DNA of 64,000 nt from Mycobacterium paraterrae. Its GTDB lineage: Bacteria > Actinomycetota > Actinomycetes > Mycobacteriales > Mycobacteriaceae. Of this stretch, positions 35,632-44,264 are shown piece by piece (the stretch's first letter is position 1; each line of letters begins with the position of its first letter). Both the position numbers and the translations under genes were made by a program. Under the pieces are notes generated by a model. The model ran no database searches, was not told the DNA's origin, and was given only the letters and a program-made list of their open reading frames with translations. Location: assembly GCF_022430545.2 (NCBI RefSeq), contig NZ_CP092488.2, positions 558,001-622,000 on the forward strand, written 5' to 3'.

Positions 35632-37023
35632 CTACTTGCGTGACGCTCCGTCGGACAAGAAGCCCAGCAAGTCGTAGCGGGTGATGACCCCGACGGGCTT
35701 GCCCTCCTCGACGACCATCACGGCGTCCAGGTCGCGCAACGCTTTGGCCAGCGCACTGACCTGTTCACCGGCGCCGATGATCGGCAGCGGCGGGCTCATG
35801 TGCGCGCTGACCGCGTCAGCCAGGTGGGCGCGGCCCTCGAAGACGGCCGACAGCAGTTCACGCTCCGAGACGCTGCCCGCCACCTCGCCCGCCATCACCG
35901 GCGGCTCGGCGCCGACGACGGGCATCTGAGAGACCCCGTACTCGCGCAGGATGCTGATCGCGTCGCGCACAGTCTCCGACGGGTGGGTGTGCACCAGGTC
36001 GGGCAGGTGACCGGATTTGCCGCGCAACACGTCACCGACCGTGGGCTCGATCGAGCCGTCCAGCCGGGTACGAAGGAAGCCGTACGACGACATCCAGGCG
36101 TCGTTGAAGATCTTCGACATGTAGCCGCGGCCGCCGTCGGGCAGCAGCACGACCACTAGCGCGTCCGGGCCGGCTTGTTCGGCCACCTTCAGCGCCGCGA
36201 CCACCGCCATCCCACACGACCCACCGACCAGCAGCGCCTCCTCGCGGGCGAGCCTGCGGGTCATGTTGAACGAGTCAGAGTCCGACACCGCGATGATCTC
36301 GTCCGCCACCGTCGGGTCGTAGGCCTTCGGCCAGAAGTCCTCGCCGACGCCTTCGACCAGATACGGCCGTCCGGTGCCGCCGGAATACACCGAACCCTCT
36401 GGGTCGGCGCCGATCACGCGGACCTTCCCGCCGGAGGCGTCCTTGAGGTAGCGGCCGGCACCGGTGATGGTTCCGCCCGTGCCGATGCCCGCGACGAAGT
36501 GCGTGACCTGGCCGTCGGTGTCGGCCCAGATCTCCGGTCCGGTGGTCTCGTAGTGGCTGGCCGGGCCCTGCGGATTGGAGTACTGGTCGGGCTTCCAAGC
36601 ACCGTCGATCTCGGTGACCAGCCGGTCGGAAACGTTGTAGTAGCTGTCCGGATGCTCGGGCGGCACCGCGGTCGGGCACACCACGACCTCGGCACCATAG
36701 GCGCGCAGCGCGTTGCGCTTGTCCTCGCTGACTTTGTCCGGGCAGACGAAAACGCAGCGATATCCCCGGTGCTGGGCGACCAGGGCCAGCCCGACACCGG
36801 TGTTGCCAGACGTCGGCTCGACGATGGTGCCGCCCGGTTTGAGTTCGCCGCTGGCCTCGGCGGCGTCGATCATCTTCACCGCGATCCGGTCTTTGCTACT
36901 CAGCCCAGGGTTGAGGTACTCGACCTTGGCCACCACCCGGCCCGCGCCCGGCGGCACGACCGAAGTCAGCTGAACCAGCGGAGTGTTGCCGATGAGCTCA
37001 CTGATGTGCTGCGCGATCCGCAT
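35632..37023 (-). CDS. cbs: Cystathionine beta-synthase
   Basis: Condenses homocysteine and serine to cystathionine. 463 residues. The N-terminal PLP fold II catalytic domain has Lys44 in LSSKDRIAVKM, EPTSGNTGVGLAL, and GTGGTITGAGRYLK. The C-terminal CBS pair (about 330-460) carries DLVHTHPSETVRDAISILREYG and VITRYDLLGFL. The regulatory CBS pair is intact. With metB nearby it provides the reverse transsulfuration step. Corresponds to Rv1077. Confidence 0.94.
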   Translation of the reverse strand: MRIAQHISELIGNTPLVQLTSVVPPGAGRVVAKVEYLNPGLSSKDRIAVKMIDAAEASGELKPGGTIVEPTSGNTGVGLALVAQHRGYRCVFVCPDKVSEDKRNALRAYGAEVVVCPTAVPPEHPDSYYNVSDRLVTEIDGAWKPDQYSNPQGPASHYETTGPEIWADTDGQVTHFVAGIGTGGTITGAGRYLKDASGGKVRVIGADPEGSVYSGGTGRPYLVEGVGEDFWPKAYDPTVADEIIAVSDSDSFNMTRRLAREEALLVGGSCGMAVVAALKVAEQAGPDALVVVLLPDGGRGYMSKIFNDAWMSSYGFLRTRLDGSIEPTVGDVLRGKSGHLPDLVHTHPSETVRDAISILREYGVSQMPVVGAEPPVMAGEVAGSVSERELLSAVFEGRAHLADAVSAHMSPPLPIIGAGEQVSALAKALRDLDAVMVVEEGKPVGVITRYDLLGFLSDGASRK

Positions 37024-37060
37024 GCGTAGATGTTCTCAGGTGCGGCTAGGCCGCGCGTCA

Positions 37061-38113
37061 TTAGCCTGTCGCCTCGCGAATGTATTCGCCGATCTGGCGC
37101 AGCGAGCGGACCGCCTCGGGCACCATCGGTCCGGCCAGCTGGAAGTCGTGGATCTGTCCGGGCCACACCCGCACTTCGGTCGGCACGCCAGCCTCCGCGA
37201 GGGCCCGGGCGGCCAGGCGGGCGTCGTTCAACAGCACCTCGGACCCGGACACGTGAATCAGCGTCCGGGGCAAGCCGGGCTCGACGTGATCCAGCGGCTC
37301 GTAGAGCTGCTCGGGCTTGCCGTCGACGATGTGCTTGCGCGCAGCCTTGGCGACCAGGGTGAGCAAGGCGTCGAAAGCCTTGGCGGGGAACATCGCATCG
37401 GTCTTGATGTTGGGGTGCGACTGCTTGGGTTCCTTCGCCAGCTGCAGCAGCGGCGAGATCGCGACCAGCGCCGCGAGTTCTTCGTGCGCCTGCTGAAGCC
37501 GTTGCGCCAGAGCAAGAGCCAGGTATCCACCGGCCGAGTCGCCGGCCACCACAACCTGGTCGGGCTGGTATCCGCGCAACCGCAACCACTGGTAGGCGTC
37601 GTGGCAGTCGTCGAGCGCCTGGCCCACCGAGTGCTTCGGAATCAGACGGTAGTTGACCACCAGCACTGGAGAATCGGCAAACTTGGACAGCGCGTTGACG
37701 ATGCGGCTGTGCGAGTTGACCCCACAGGTCAGGAACGCGCCGCCGTGCAGATACAGCACAACCCGGCGCTTGCCGTCGGCCGGCAGCACACCCGGAGCGC
37801 GGACCAGCTGCGCGGTGCAGTGCGGCAGCTCGACGGTGGTGCGGACGGTTCCCGGGCCCGGAAGAAGGGCCCGGCAGGCGAAGTCGATGATGCCGAACGG
37901 AAACGGCACGAACGGGATGTAGCTGACCACACCGAGTGTCGGACGGATGGTCAGCTTGCAGGCCAGCGCGGCCACCATCCCGGCAAGGCTGGGTCCGCTC
38001 TCGATGACCTCGACCGGCTTGCCGTCGCTGGCGGCAAACCTGCGAGCGCGCAGCACGTCACGGGCGCGAAGAGGGGTCCGGGGAGAACCCGAGACTTTGC
38101 TTGGTGCGGTCAT
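37061..38113 (-). CDS. lipU: Alpha/beta hydrolase, HSL-type lipase/esterase
   Basis: 350 residues of the hormone-sensitive lipase family. The oxyanion motif is LYLHGGAFLTCG, nucleophile Ser in VVAGDSAGGYLAL, and Asp/His pair in GSEVLLNDARL and WPGQIHDFQLAGP. The ATG at 38113 has GGAG nearby; a longer frame adding 12 residues is less likely. Matches LipU (Rv1076), though the N-terminal extension (about 1-80, with a hydrophobic VVSYIPFVPFPFGIIDFACRA) appears longer than the M. tuberculosis protein as I recall it. Confidence 0.88.
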   Translation of the reverse strand: MTAPSKVSGSPRTPLRARDVLRARRFAASDGKPVEVIESGPSLAGMVAALACKLTIRPTLGVVSYIPFVPFPFGIIDFACRALLPGPGTVRTTVELPHCTAQLVRAPGVLPADGKRRVVLYLHGGAFLTCGVNSHSRIVNALSKFADSPVLVVNYRLIPKHSVGQALDDCHDAYQWLRLRGYQPDQVVVAGDSAGGYLALALAQRLQQAHEELAALVAISPLLQLAKEPKQSHPNIKTDAMFPAKAFDALLTLVAKAARKHIVDGKPEQLYEPLDHVEPGLPRTLIHVSGSEVLLNDARLAARALAEAGVPTEVRVWPGQIHDFQLAGPMVPEAVRSLRQIGEYIREATG

Positions 38114-38309
38114 GTCAACACTCCTACGCCGTTGTAGTGCGATAAACATGTTGACGAAGTGGCTTTAGCCTCGACCGCAGCAACTTCGTTAACTCAGCTT
38201 GACACCTTAAAGAACTTCAACAATCAAAGAGTCAGATTCGATACCAATAATGCCCCGACCTGTAACGGCTTAAACCCGGGGTTCTCACAACCCGCACTAA
38301 ACTGGTCGC

Positions 38310-39278
38310 GTGGTACGACGCGCACCGCGAGGTTCGATGGTCGCGCTGGCCGCAGCGGGCGCGCTGGCGTCGACCGGCACCGCCTATGTGGGGGCGCGAA
38401 ACTTGCTGATCGGGCAGGCCGCGAAGGCACGCACTGTGATCCCGAAATCCTGGGACGTGCCGCCCCGCGCCGACGGCGTCTACTCACCGGGCGGTGGCCC
38501 GGTGGAACGCTGGCAGCGCGGGATGGACTTCGACCTGCACCTGATGATCTTCGGCGACTCGACGGCGACCGGATACGGCTGCCGGACCGCCGACGAGGTC
38601 CCCGGCGTGCTGATCGCGCGCGGGCTGGCCGACCAGACCGGCAAACGGATTCGGTTGAGCACCAAGGCGATCGTCGGTGCCACGTCCAAGGGGTTGTCCG
38701 GACAGGTCGACGCCATGTTCGTGGCCGGTCCGCCACCTGACGCCGCAGTCATCCTGATCGGCGCCAACGACGTCACGGCGCTGAATGGCATCGGCGCGTC
38801 TGCTCGTCGCCTGGGGGCGGCGGTGCGACGACTGTGCGCCAGCGGGGCCGTTGTCGTGGTAGCCACCTGCCCCGATTTCGGTGTCGTCAAAGCGATTCCG
38901 CAGCCGCTGCGGTGGACCGTGCGCACGCTGGGTCTGCGACTGGCCCGCGCGCAGTCGGGTGCCGTCCGGGCGGCCGGTGGTGTTCCGGTGCCGCTCGCCT
39001 CGCTGGTCAACGACGAGTTCAAGCATTCGGCGCATTTGATGCTGTCTGACGACCAGTTCCACCCGTCGGCCGCCGGCTATGCCCTGGCCGCCAGTCAGCT
39101 GTTGCCGGCGCTGTGTCACGCGCTCGGCGACTGGGCCGGCGAGCCGCTGCCCGGCCTTCCTTCATCGTCGGCGACGGAAGCCGGACCGGGCTATTCGATG
39201 CTGCGACTGCTCTCCCGGCTGTGGCGGCGGCCCACCACTGGCGTGCCCGCGCCCATCGTCGTCCCGGCCTCCAGCTAG
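38310..39278 (+). CDS. SGNH/GDSL esterase (Rv1075c-like)
   Basis: 322 residues. An N-terminal hydrophobic segment (about 8-28) indicates export or membrane anchoring. SGNH blocks are complete: block I FGDSTATGYG with catalytic Ser84, block III GANDVT, and block V DDQFHPSAAGYA with the catalytic Asp/His. Family members hydrolyse acyl esters. The start is GTG. It diverges from lipU across about 196 bases that are markedly AT-richer than the surroundings and probably hold both promoters. Confidence 0.86.
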   Translation: MVRRAPRGSMVALAAAGALASTGTAYVGARNLLIGQAAKARTVIPKSWDVPPRADGVYSPGGGPVERWQRGMDFDLHLMIFGDSTATGYGCRTADEVPGVLIARGLADQTGKRIRLSTKAIVGATSKGLSGQVDAMFVAGPPPDAAVILIGANDVTALNGIGASARRLGAAVRRLCASGAVVVVATCPDFGVVKAIPQPLRWTVRTLGLRLARAQSGAVRAAGGVPVPLASLVNDEFKHSAHLMLSDDQFHPSAAGYALAASQLLPALCHALGDWAGEPLPGLPSSSATEAGPGYSMLRLLSRLWRRPTTGVPAPIVVPASS

Positions 39279-39351
39279 GCCGTGTAACGGCCGGTGTCGT
39301 CGCAGGGCTAGATTCGAGGCCAAACCTAGACCTTTCACGGATGGAGCCGAC

Positions 39352-40569
39352 ATGCCGGAAGCCGTCATCGTTTCAACTGCCCGCTCGCCCATCGGGCGCG
39401 CGATGAAAGGGTCGCTGGTCAGCATGCGGCCCGACGACCTCGCCGCCCAGATGGTGCGCGCCGCGCTCGACAAGGTGCCGGAGCTCAACCCACACCAGAT
39501 CGACGACCTGATCATGGGCTGCGGCCTTCCCGGTGGCGAGCAGGGCTTCAACATCGCCCGCGTCGTCGCCGTCGAACTCGGCTACGACTTCCTGCCCGGG
39601 ACCACCGTCAACCGCTACTGTTCGTCGTCGCTGCAGACCATCCGGATGGCCTTCCACGCGATCAAGGCCGGTGAGGGTGACGCGTTCATCTCCGCCGGCG
39701 TCGAAACGGTCTCCCGCTTCGTCAAGGGCAACTCGGACTCCTTGCCCGACACCAAGAACCCGCTGTTCGACGAGGCCAACGAGCGGACGGCCAAATCCGC
39801 CGAGGGTGCGACGGACTGGCACGACCCCCGCAAAGACGGCGCCATCCCGGACGTCTACATCGCGATGGGTCAGACCGCGGAGAACGTCGCGATCATCACC
39901 GGGATCAGCCGCGAGGACCAGGACCACTGGGGTGTGCGCAGCCAGAACCGGGCCGAGGAAGCGATCAAGTCGGGCTTCTTCGAACGCGAGATCGTTCCGG
40001 TCAAGCTGCCCGACGGCACCACCGTCAGCGTCGACGACGGTCCTCGCCCAGGAACGACCTACGAGAAGATCAGCGAGCTCAAGCCGGTCTTCCGCCCCAA
40101 CGGCACGGTCACTGCGGGCAACGCCTGCCCGCTGAACGACGGCGCGGCCGCGGTAGTCATCACCAGCGACACCAAGGCCAAGGAACTCGGGCTCACCCCG
40201 CTGGCCCGGATCGTGTCGACCGGCGTGAGCGGCCTGTCGCCGGAGATCATGGGCCTGGGACCGATCGAGGCCAGCAAGGCTGCCCTGCAGCGGGCCGGTC
40301 TGTCGGTCAAGGACGTCGACCTGTTCGAAATCAACGAGGCCTTCGCGGTGCAGGTGCTGGGCTCGGCTCGCGAGCTCGGCATCGACGAGGACAAGCTCAA
40401 CGTCTCCGGTGGCGCGATCGCGCTGGGCCACCCGTTCGGCATGACCGGCGCCCGCATCGCCACCACGCTGCTGAACAACCTGCAGACCCACGACAAGACG
40501 TTCGGGCTGGAGACCATGTGCGTCGGCGGCGGTCAGGGCATGGCGATGGTGATCGAGCGACTGAGCTAG
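39352..40569 (+). CDS. fadA3: Acetyl-CoA acetyltransferase / beta-ketothiolase
   Basis: Thiolase that cleaves or forms beta-ketoacyl-CoA in beta-oxidation. 405 residues, with nucleophile Cys90 (TVNRYCSSSLQT), GGAIALGHPFGMTGAR with the catalytic His, and CVGGGQGMAM with the second catalytic Cys. The family NEAFAVQ motif is also present. The ATG at 39352 fits the MPEAVIVSTARSPIG opening; the upstream open frame shadows the SGNH gene. Position matches Rv1074c (fadA3). Confidence 0.93.
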   Translation: MPEAVIVSTARSPIGRAMKGSLVSMRPDDLAAQMVRAALDKVPELNPHQIDDLIMGCGLPGGEQGFNIARVVAVELGYDFLPGTTVNRYCSSSLQTIRMAFHAIKAGEGDAFISAGVETVSRFVKGNSDSLPDTKNPLFDEANERTAKSAEGATDWHDPRKDGAIPDVYIAMGQTAENVAIITGISREDQDHWGVRSQNRAEEAIKSGFFEREIVPVKLPDGTTVSVDDGPRPGTTYEKISELKPVFRPNGTVTAGNACPLNDGAAAVVITSDTKAKELGLTPLARIVSTGVSGLSPEIMGLGPIEASKAALQRAGLSVKDVDLFEINEAFAVQVLGSARELGIDEDKLNVSGGAIALGHPFGMTGARIATTLLNNLQTHDKTFGLETMCVGGGQGMAMVIERLS

Positions 40570-40573
40570 CTAT

Positions 40574-40640
40574 TGCGTTGACTCTGCGCTCACGGCGAGA
40601 AAGTGAGAGTAGCCGCCGCCCTCAGCGCAGAGTCAACGCA
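40574..40640. repeat. 17-bp perfect inverted repeat after fadA3
   Basis: TGCGTTGACTCTGCGCT (40574-40590) is the exact complement of 40624-40640, separated by 33 bases containing GAGAAAGTGAGAGTAG. It lies five bases after the fadA3 stop, and its right arm covers the 3' end of the disrupted DUF559 gene. It is a plausible bidirectional terminator. A related palindrome occurs at 44157-44209. Confidence 0.7.
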
Positions 40641-40945
40641 TCGTGGGCAGCCTGAACCCGGTGGATGACGTCGCGTGCACGGTGCCGCGACACCACCCTG
40701 ACGACCGTCCAGCCGATCCTGGCCAGGTATTCCTGTCGTGTCACGTCGTTGGCGTACTGCCACGGATCGGTCCAGTGCTGGCCGCCGTCGTACTCAACTG
40801 CCAATTTGAGATGCTCCCAACCCATGTCGAGGAAGTAGCGCGGTAGTCCGTCGACGCCCGGCACGACGATCTGCGTTGTCGGCTTCGGGAAGCCCGCGCG
40901 GATCAAGAGCAGCCGCAACCAGGTTTCCTTCGGCGACTGCGCGCC
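40622..40945 (-). pseudogene. C-terminal half of IS-interrupted DUF559 gene
   Basis: About 107 codons encoding the endonuclease-like DUF559 domain: LAVEYDGGQHW (restriction-endonuclease-like acidic core), RQEYLARIGWTVVRV and a final AAHDALTLR. It lacks its own start because the IS21-family element at 40946 replaces the upstream sequence. An apparent start inside the IS end would give a hybrid N-terminus of no meaning. Joined to the fragment at 43584, the frame is continuous. In M. tuberculosis the equivalent position holds Rv1073. Confidence 0.85.
40940..40945. repeat. Target-site duplication, left copy
   Basis: CGCGCC directly abuts the TGTC end of the IS21-family element and is repeated at 43584-43589 beyond the other end. 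A 6-bp duplication lies in the size range usual for IS21 elements. Confidence 0.85.
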
Positions 40946-41062
40946 TGTCGGCGGACATGAAAAACTGCCCACTGGCGGACATGAAAGTGCCCGTTCGCGG
41001 CCAATAAGAACTGCCCACCGGCGGATACGAAAGTGCCCGCAGGCGGCCATGAATCTGCCCAG
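40946..41062. repeat. Left terminal repeat array of the IS
   Basis: Five units with TGCCC cores begin near 40966, 40988, 41012, 41033 and 41056, spaced 21-24 bases. Most carry GGCGGACATGAAA- or GCGGCCAATAAGAA-like flanks. Multiple terminal repeats of this kind are characteristic IstA-binding sites of IS21 elements. Confidence 0.75.
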
Positions 41063-41161
41063 ACCTACTTGATGTCGTTCGGCGCGTCTGCGCTGGGGCG
41101 GCCTCTCCTGCGGTTTCGATGTCGATGCCTAGTCGACCCGACAACCCCAGGAGAGACCTAC

Positions 41162-42679
41162 TTGAAGTCTGACGGAGAACTCATGGAAATACTCAATGCC
41201 TACGACCTGACCGGGTCCTACCGCGCCGCGGCCGAGCTGTGTGGGTGCTCGCACCACACCGTGAAGAAAGCGGTCGAGGATCGCAACGCTGGGCTGCCCC
41301 CGGCCACGCGGCGGGCCCGGATGATCGATGATTGGCGCGACCTGCTGGAAACCTGGGTCGCTGATTCGAAGGGCAAGATCCGCGGCGACAAAGCCCACGA
41401 CAAGCTGGTGGCGTTGGGCTACACCGGCACCGACCGCACCACCCGCCGTTCGTTGGCGGAGATCAAAGCGCAATGGCGCCTTGGCAATACACGCGTGCAC
41501 CGGCCCTGGATCACCGAGCCAGGACTGTGGCTACAGTACGACTTCGCCGACGGCCCCCTTGTCGCCGGCCGCAAGATCGTGCTGCTCGTGGCGTGGCTGG
41601 CGTGGAGCCGCTACCGCGTCGTGGTGGCTTTGCGGGACCGCACCGCACCCAGTGTCTTCGCCGGCCTGGACCGCATCTTTCGCATCGTCGGTGGTGCTCC
41701 GACCTACCTGCTCACCGACAACGAGAAGACCGTCACCACTGGACACATCGCCGGAGTTCCGGTCCGCAACCGGGCCGCGGTCACCTTCGGCCGCTACTAC
41801 GGCCTTTCGGTGCTGACGTGTGAACCCGCCGACCCAGCCACCAAGGGTGGGGTGGAGAACGCGGTGAAGCTCGCCAAAGCCGACATCGTGCCTACTGAGA
41901 CCAACCTCCTGCCGCAGTACGACTCGTTCGCCGACGTCGAAGCCGCATGCGCCGGTTTCACCACCGAGATCAACGCCCGCGTGCACCGGATCACGGGACG
42001 CCGGCCGGCCGAGATGCTCATTCAGGAACGCCCGGCCCTGCACGCGGTTCCTGACCTGCCCCACACCGCCGCGTTGGGGGTGACCCGCCGGGTTCCCGAC
42101 AACACCCCGATGGTCACCTTCGACCACTGCCAATACTCGCTGCCCGCAACTCTTCTGGGCCAGACAGTGTGGATCCGTGACCACGACGGCACCGATGAGG
42201 TGGTGATCTGCGCTCTTGATGGCGGCGGCCCGGTGGAGGTGGCGCGGCATCGCCGCGCCGCCCCCGGTAGTCCCGCCATCAACGATGACCACTTCCCTGA
42301 GCATCGGGACAAGGTGCCCGGTGATTACCGGGTGCGGGCCCGCACTGTCAGTGAGCAGACCTTCCTGGCGCTGGGGCCGGGTGCGGCGGTGTGGCTCAAA
42401 GAAGCCGCCGCCGTCGGCACCGAACGGATCCTGCAGAAGATGGCCCACGCGGTGGAACTGTCGGCGTTAACCGGCCGCGCCGATGTCGACTGGGCGCTCG
42501 GGCATGCTGGCGTGCACGGTCGCTTCGCCACCGGTGACCTTGATTCCATCCTCGCCAGCAAGGGCATGGACACCACTCGCCGCGGCGCCGACGAAGACAC
42601 CTCCCTGGCGCAAGGAACCAGTGGGTGGAACTTATTCGGCCGCAACGTTATCGACGCTGACGAGGCAGGCATCGCGTGA
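41162..42679 (+). CDS. istA: IS21-family transposase IstA
   Basis: 505 residues from a TTG start with CCAGGAGAG upstream; an ATG 21 bases later (MEILNAYDL) is the alternative. An N-terminal HTH (GSYRAAAELCGCSHHTVKKAV) binds the terminal repeats. The rve/DDE catalytic core has Asp127 (LQYDFADGP), Asp186 (LLTDNEKTV) and Glu232 (TKGGVENAVK). A C-terminal Mu-transposase-like domain follows. The catalytic triad is complete. The gene overlaps istB by four bases. Confidence 0.93.
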   Translation: MKSDGELMEILNAYDLTGSYRAAAELCGCSHHTVKKAVEDRNAGLPPATRRARMIDDWRDLLETWVADSKGKIRGDKAHDKLVALGYTGTDRTTRRSLAEIKAQWRLGNTRVHRPWITEPGLWLQYDFADGPLVAGRKIVLLVAWLAWSRYRVVVALRDRTAPSVFAGLDRIFRIVGGAPTYLLTDNEKTVTTGHIAGVPVRNRAAVTFGRYYGLSVLTCEPADPATKGGVENAVKLAKADIVPTETNLLPQYDSFADVEAACAGFTTEINARVHRITGRRPAEMLIQERPALHAVPDLPHTAALGVTRRVPDNTPMVTFDHCQYSLPATLLGQTVWIRDHDGTDEVVICALDGGGPVEVARHRRAAPGSPAINDDHFPEHRDKVPGDYRVRARTVSEQTFLALGPGAAVWLKEAAAVGTERILQKMAHAVELSALTGRADVDWALGHAGVHGRFATGDLDSILASKGMDTTRRGADEDTSLAQGTSGWNLFGRNVIDADEAGIA

Positions 42680-43452
42680 CTACCACCACGACCACCGCGT
42701 CGCTACCCGCCGACGTCGAAGCGCTGATGCGTGGGCTGCGGTTGCCGCACGCCCGCGCGATCGCCGCCGACGTGCTGGCCACTGCCCGAGCTCAACGCTG
42801 GGACCCCACCGAGGTGATCAAAGCGCTGCTGACCGAGGAGTCCGCCGGCCGGGCCCGGTCCATGCTGGCCGCCCGCCGCAAAGCCGCCGGCTTCCCGACC
42901 GGGAAGACATTCGACGTGTGGGACCCCAATGCGTCGTCGATCCCGTTACCGACCCAGCAGGCGCTACAGACCCTGGAGTGGGTGGGTCGTCGGGAGAACC
43001 TGGTGGTCTGCGGGCCCGCTGGCACCGGCAAGACGTTCTTCCTCGAAGCGTTGGGGCAGAAGGTCATCGAAGCCGGGATGCCGGTGGCGTGGTTCACCCT
43101 CGAGCAGATCGGGGTCCTGGTTCGGGCGCACCGCGCTGACGATTCGTTGGGCAAGGCCGTGGCCAAGATCGTGCGTGCCGAGCTCGTGGTGATTGACGAC
43201 GTTGGACTGTTGCCCGTCGGTGCCGATGCCGCTGAAGGGCTCTACCGCATCGTCGAGGCCGCCTATGAACGGCGCTCGGTGGCGATCTCATCGAACCTGC
43301 ACCCCAGTGGTTTCGATGAGCTGATGCCCAAGACGTTGGCGACTGCCACCGTGGACCGGCTGCTGCATCACGCGCACCTGTGCCAGACCAGCGGAGACTC
43401 CGTGCGGCTGGCCCAAGCCCTGCACGGGAAGGGAGTCAAACCCTTGAGCTGA
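42676..43452 (+). CDS. istB: IS21-family helper ATPase IstB
   Basis: 258 residues of the DnaC/IstB AAA+ family. Walker A is GPAGTGKT (113-120), Walker B LVVIDDVGLLP, and sensor I-like ISSNLHPSGFDE. IstB assists target selection and activates IstA. The GTG start overlaps the istA stop (GTGA), indicating translational coupling. Intact length is normal for the family. Confidence 0.94.
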   Translation: MTTTTTTASLPADVEALMRGLRLPHARAIAADVLATARAQRWDPTEVIKALLTEESAGRARSMLAARRKAAGFPTGKTFDVWDPNASSIPLPTQQALQTLEWVGRRENLVVCGPAGTGKTFFLEALGQKVIEAGMPVAWFTLEQIGVLVRAHRADDSLGKAVAKIVRAELVVIDDVGLLPVGADAAEGLYRIVEAAYERRSVAISSNLHPSGFDELMPKTLATATVDRLLHHAHLCQTSGDSVRLAQALHGKGVKPLS

Positions 43453-43471
43453 CAACGGCCTCAACCACCGG

Positions 43472-43583
43472 TGGCGGACACACCCTAATGGGCAGATTCG
43501 TGTCCGCCACTGGGCAGTTCTTATTGGCCACCTACGGGCAGTTCTCATGTCCGCCCACGGGCAGTTTCAGCTGTCCATTGACA
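43472..43583. repeat. Right terminal repeat array of the IS
   Basis: Four units with GGGCA cores (complement TGCCC) near 43489, 43512, 43535 and 43559, spaced 23-24 bases, mirror the left array. The last bases, CTGTCCATTGACA, form the terminal inverted repeat. Confidence 0.72.
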
Positions 43584-43589
43584 CGCGCC
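43584..43589. repeat. Target-site duplication, right copy
   Basis: CGCGCC follows the ACA end of the element and equals 40940-40945. On the minus strand it encodes the junction at which the DUF559 reading frame resumes. Confidence 0.85.
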
Positions 43590-44120
43590 ACCATCGACCA
43601 GATCGAGCGCCGTTTCCAGCTGACGCAAACCGCGGGCGCGTCGGTGGTCTGCGGCCAACTCACGGACGTCGTCCACCTTGAAATGAGTGGCGGCGGCCAG
43701 GGCATCGAGACCGACAACCGCCTGGCCCAGCCGATCGCGCCGACCGATATCGAAAGCCGTTCGGTCTGGTGTGGTGACGCAGAGGCCGCCAACGCGGATG
43801 AACTCGCCGTCGGCAAGCCAATCGTCGCGGGCGATCACGCCGCGCGGCGCTCGCGCGTTCCGCCAGATCAGCTCCACCGGCGCGTCCTCGTCGATCCATC
43901 TGCTGCCGTGTATCGCCGAGGCCGCCGACCCGGCAATTACCGCCTGCCGACCGGACCACAGCGAAGCCCCGGTGATGCGCTGGCGCAGCGACGGCTGCGC
44001 CAGCCTGTCGAGGTAAACGTTCGGCATAATCGCCGGTTAATACGTCCGGAGTTCGTGCCGAGTGAGCCGGCCGGCCGCCAGGGCCTCACTGCCGACGAAG
44101 GGCTGGGCGTCCGAACTCAT
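43584..44120 (-). pseudogene. N-terminal half of IS-interrupted DUF559 gene, with premature stop
   Basis: Starting from ATG 44120 the frame reads MSSDAQPFVGSEALAAG then RLTRHELRTY and hits TAA at 44037-44039. It continues in the same frame as PAIMPNVYLDRLAQP and runs to LVDGGA at the IS border. The first part is the winged-helix start typical of these AbiEi-like/DUF559 fusions (RLTRHELR then PNVY). Translation might restart at ATG 44027. Joined to 40622-40939, the gene would encode about 283 residues including the stop position. It is therefore broken twice. Confidence 0.82.
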
Positions 44121-44156
44121 CGGCGAATCGTGCCAGTGTTCGCGGGCAGCCGTTTC

Positions 44157-44209
44157 ACTCTGCGCACAGGCAGGGAAAGTGCGAGTAGAGGTCGCCATGT
44201 GCGCAGAGT
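44157..44209. repeat. 12-bp inverted repeat related to the fadA3 palindrome
   Basis: ACTCTGCGCACA (44157-44168) and TGTGCGCAGAGT (44198-44209) pair perfectly around GGAAAGTGCGAGTAG-containing DNA. Arm and centre sequences resemble the repeat at 40574-40640 (CTCTGCGC arms, AAAGTG.GAGTAG centre). The two copies bracket the DUF559 gene. Confidence 0.65.
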
Positions 44210-44218
44210 CGACGCAGC

Positions 44219-44250
44219 AAAAAGCCGGCACGCGATACGCATGCCGGCTT
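44219..44250 (-). terminator. Rho-independent terminator of the Bax-inhibitor-family gene
   Basis: Read on the minus strand, AAGCCGGCA and TGCCGGCTT form a 9-bp stem with an 11-base loop, followed by a run of Ts (five As at 44219-44223 on the plus strand). It lies 14 bases past the stop of the gene at 44265. This is one of two canonical T-tailed hairpins I see in the window. Confidence 0.8.
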
Positions 44251-44264
44251 CTTGGTGTCAGGCG

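Larger units (their letters stand above)
40946..43583 (+). mobile_element. IS21-family insertion sequence, 2638 bp
   Basis: The ends are imperfect inverted repeats starting TGTC (left TGTCGGCGGACATG, right complement TGTCAATGGACAGC), and each side carries an array of related repeats with TGCCC cores. Between them lie istA and istB with a GTGA overlap, the standard IS21 layout. CGCGCC flanks both ends. The element sits within a DUF559 gene in the direction opposite to it. Both ORFs look intact, so it may still be active. Confidence 0.93.

Noticed and set aside
39373..40491. Minus-strand open frame of 372 codons across fadA3
   Set aside because: The thiolase on the plus strand has all catalytic motifs; the antisense frame has none.
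40946..41050. Apparent start of the DUF559 ORF inside the IS end
   Set aside because: Those codons are terminal repeats of the element read in antisense, giving repetitive CPPxGSF segments unrelated to the family.
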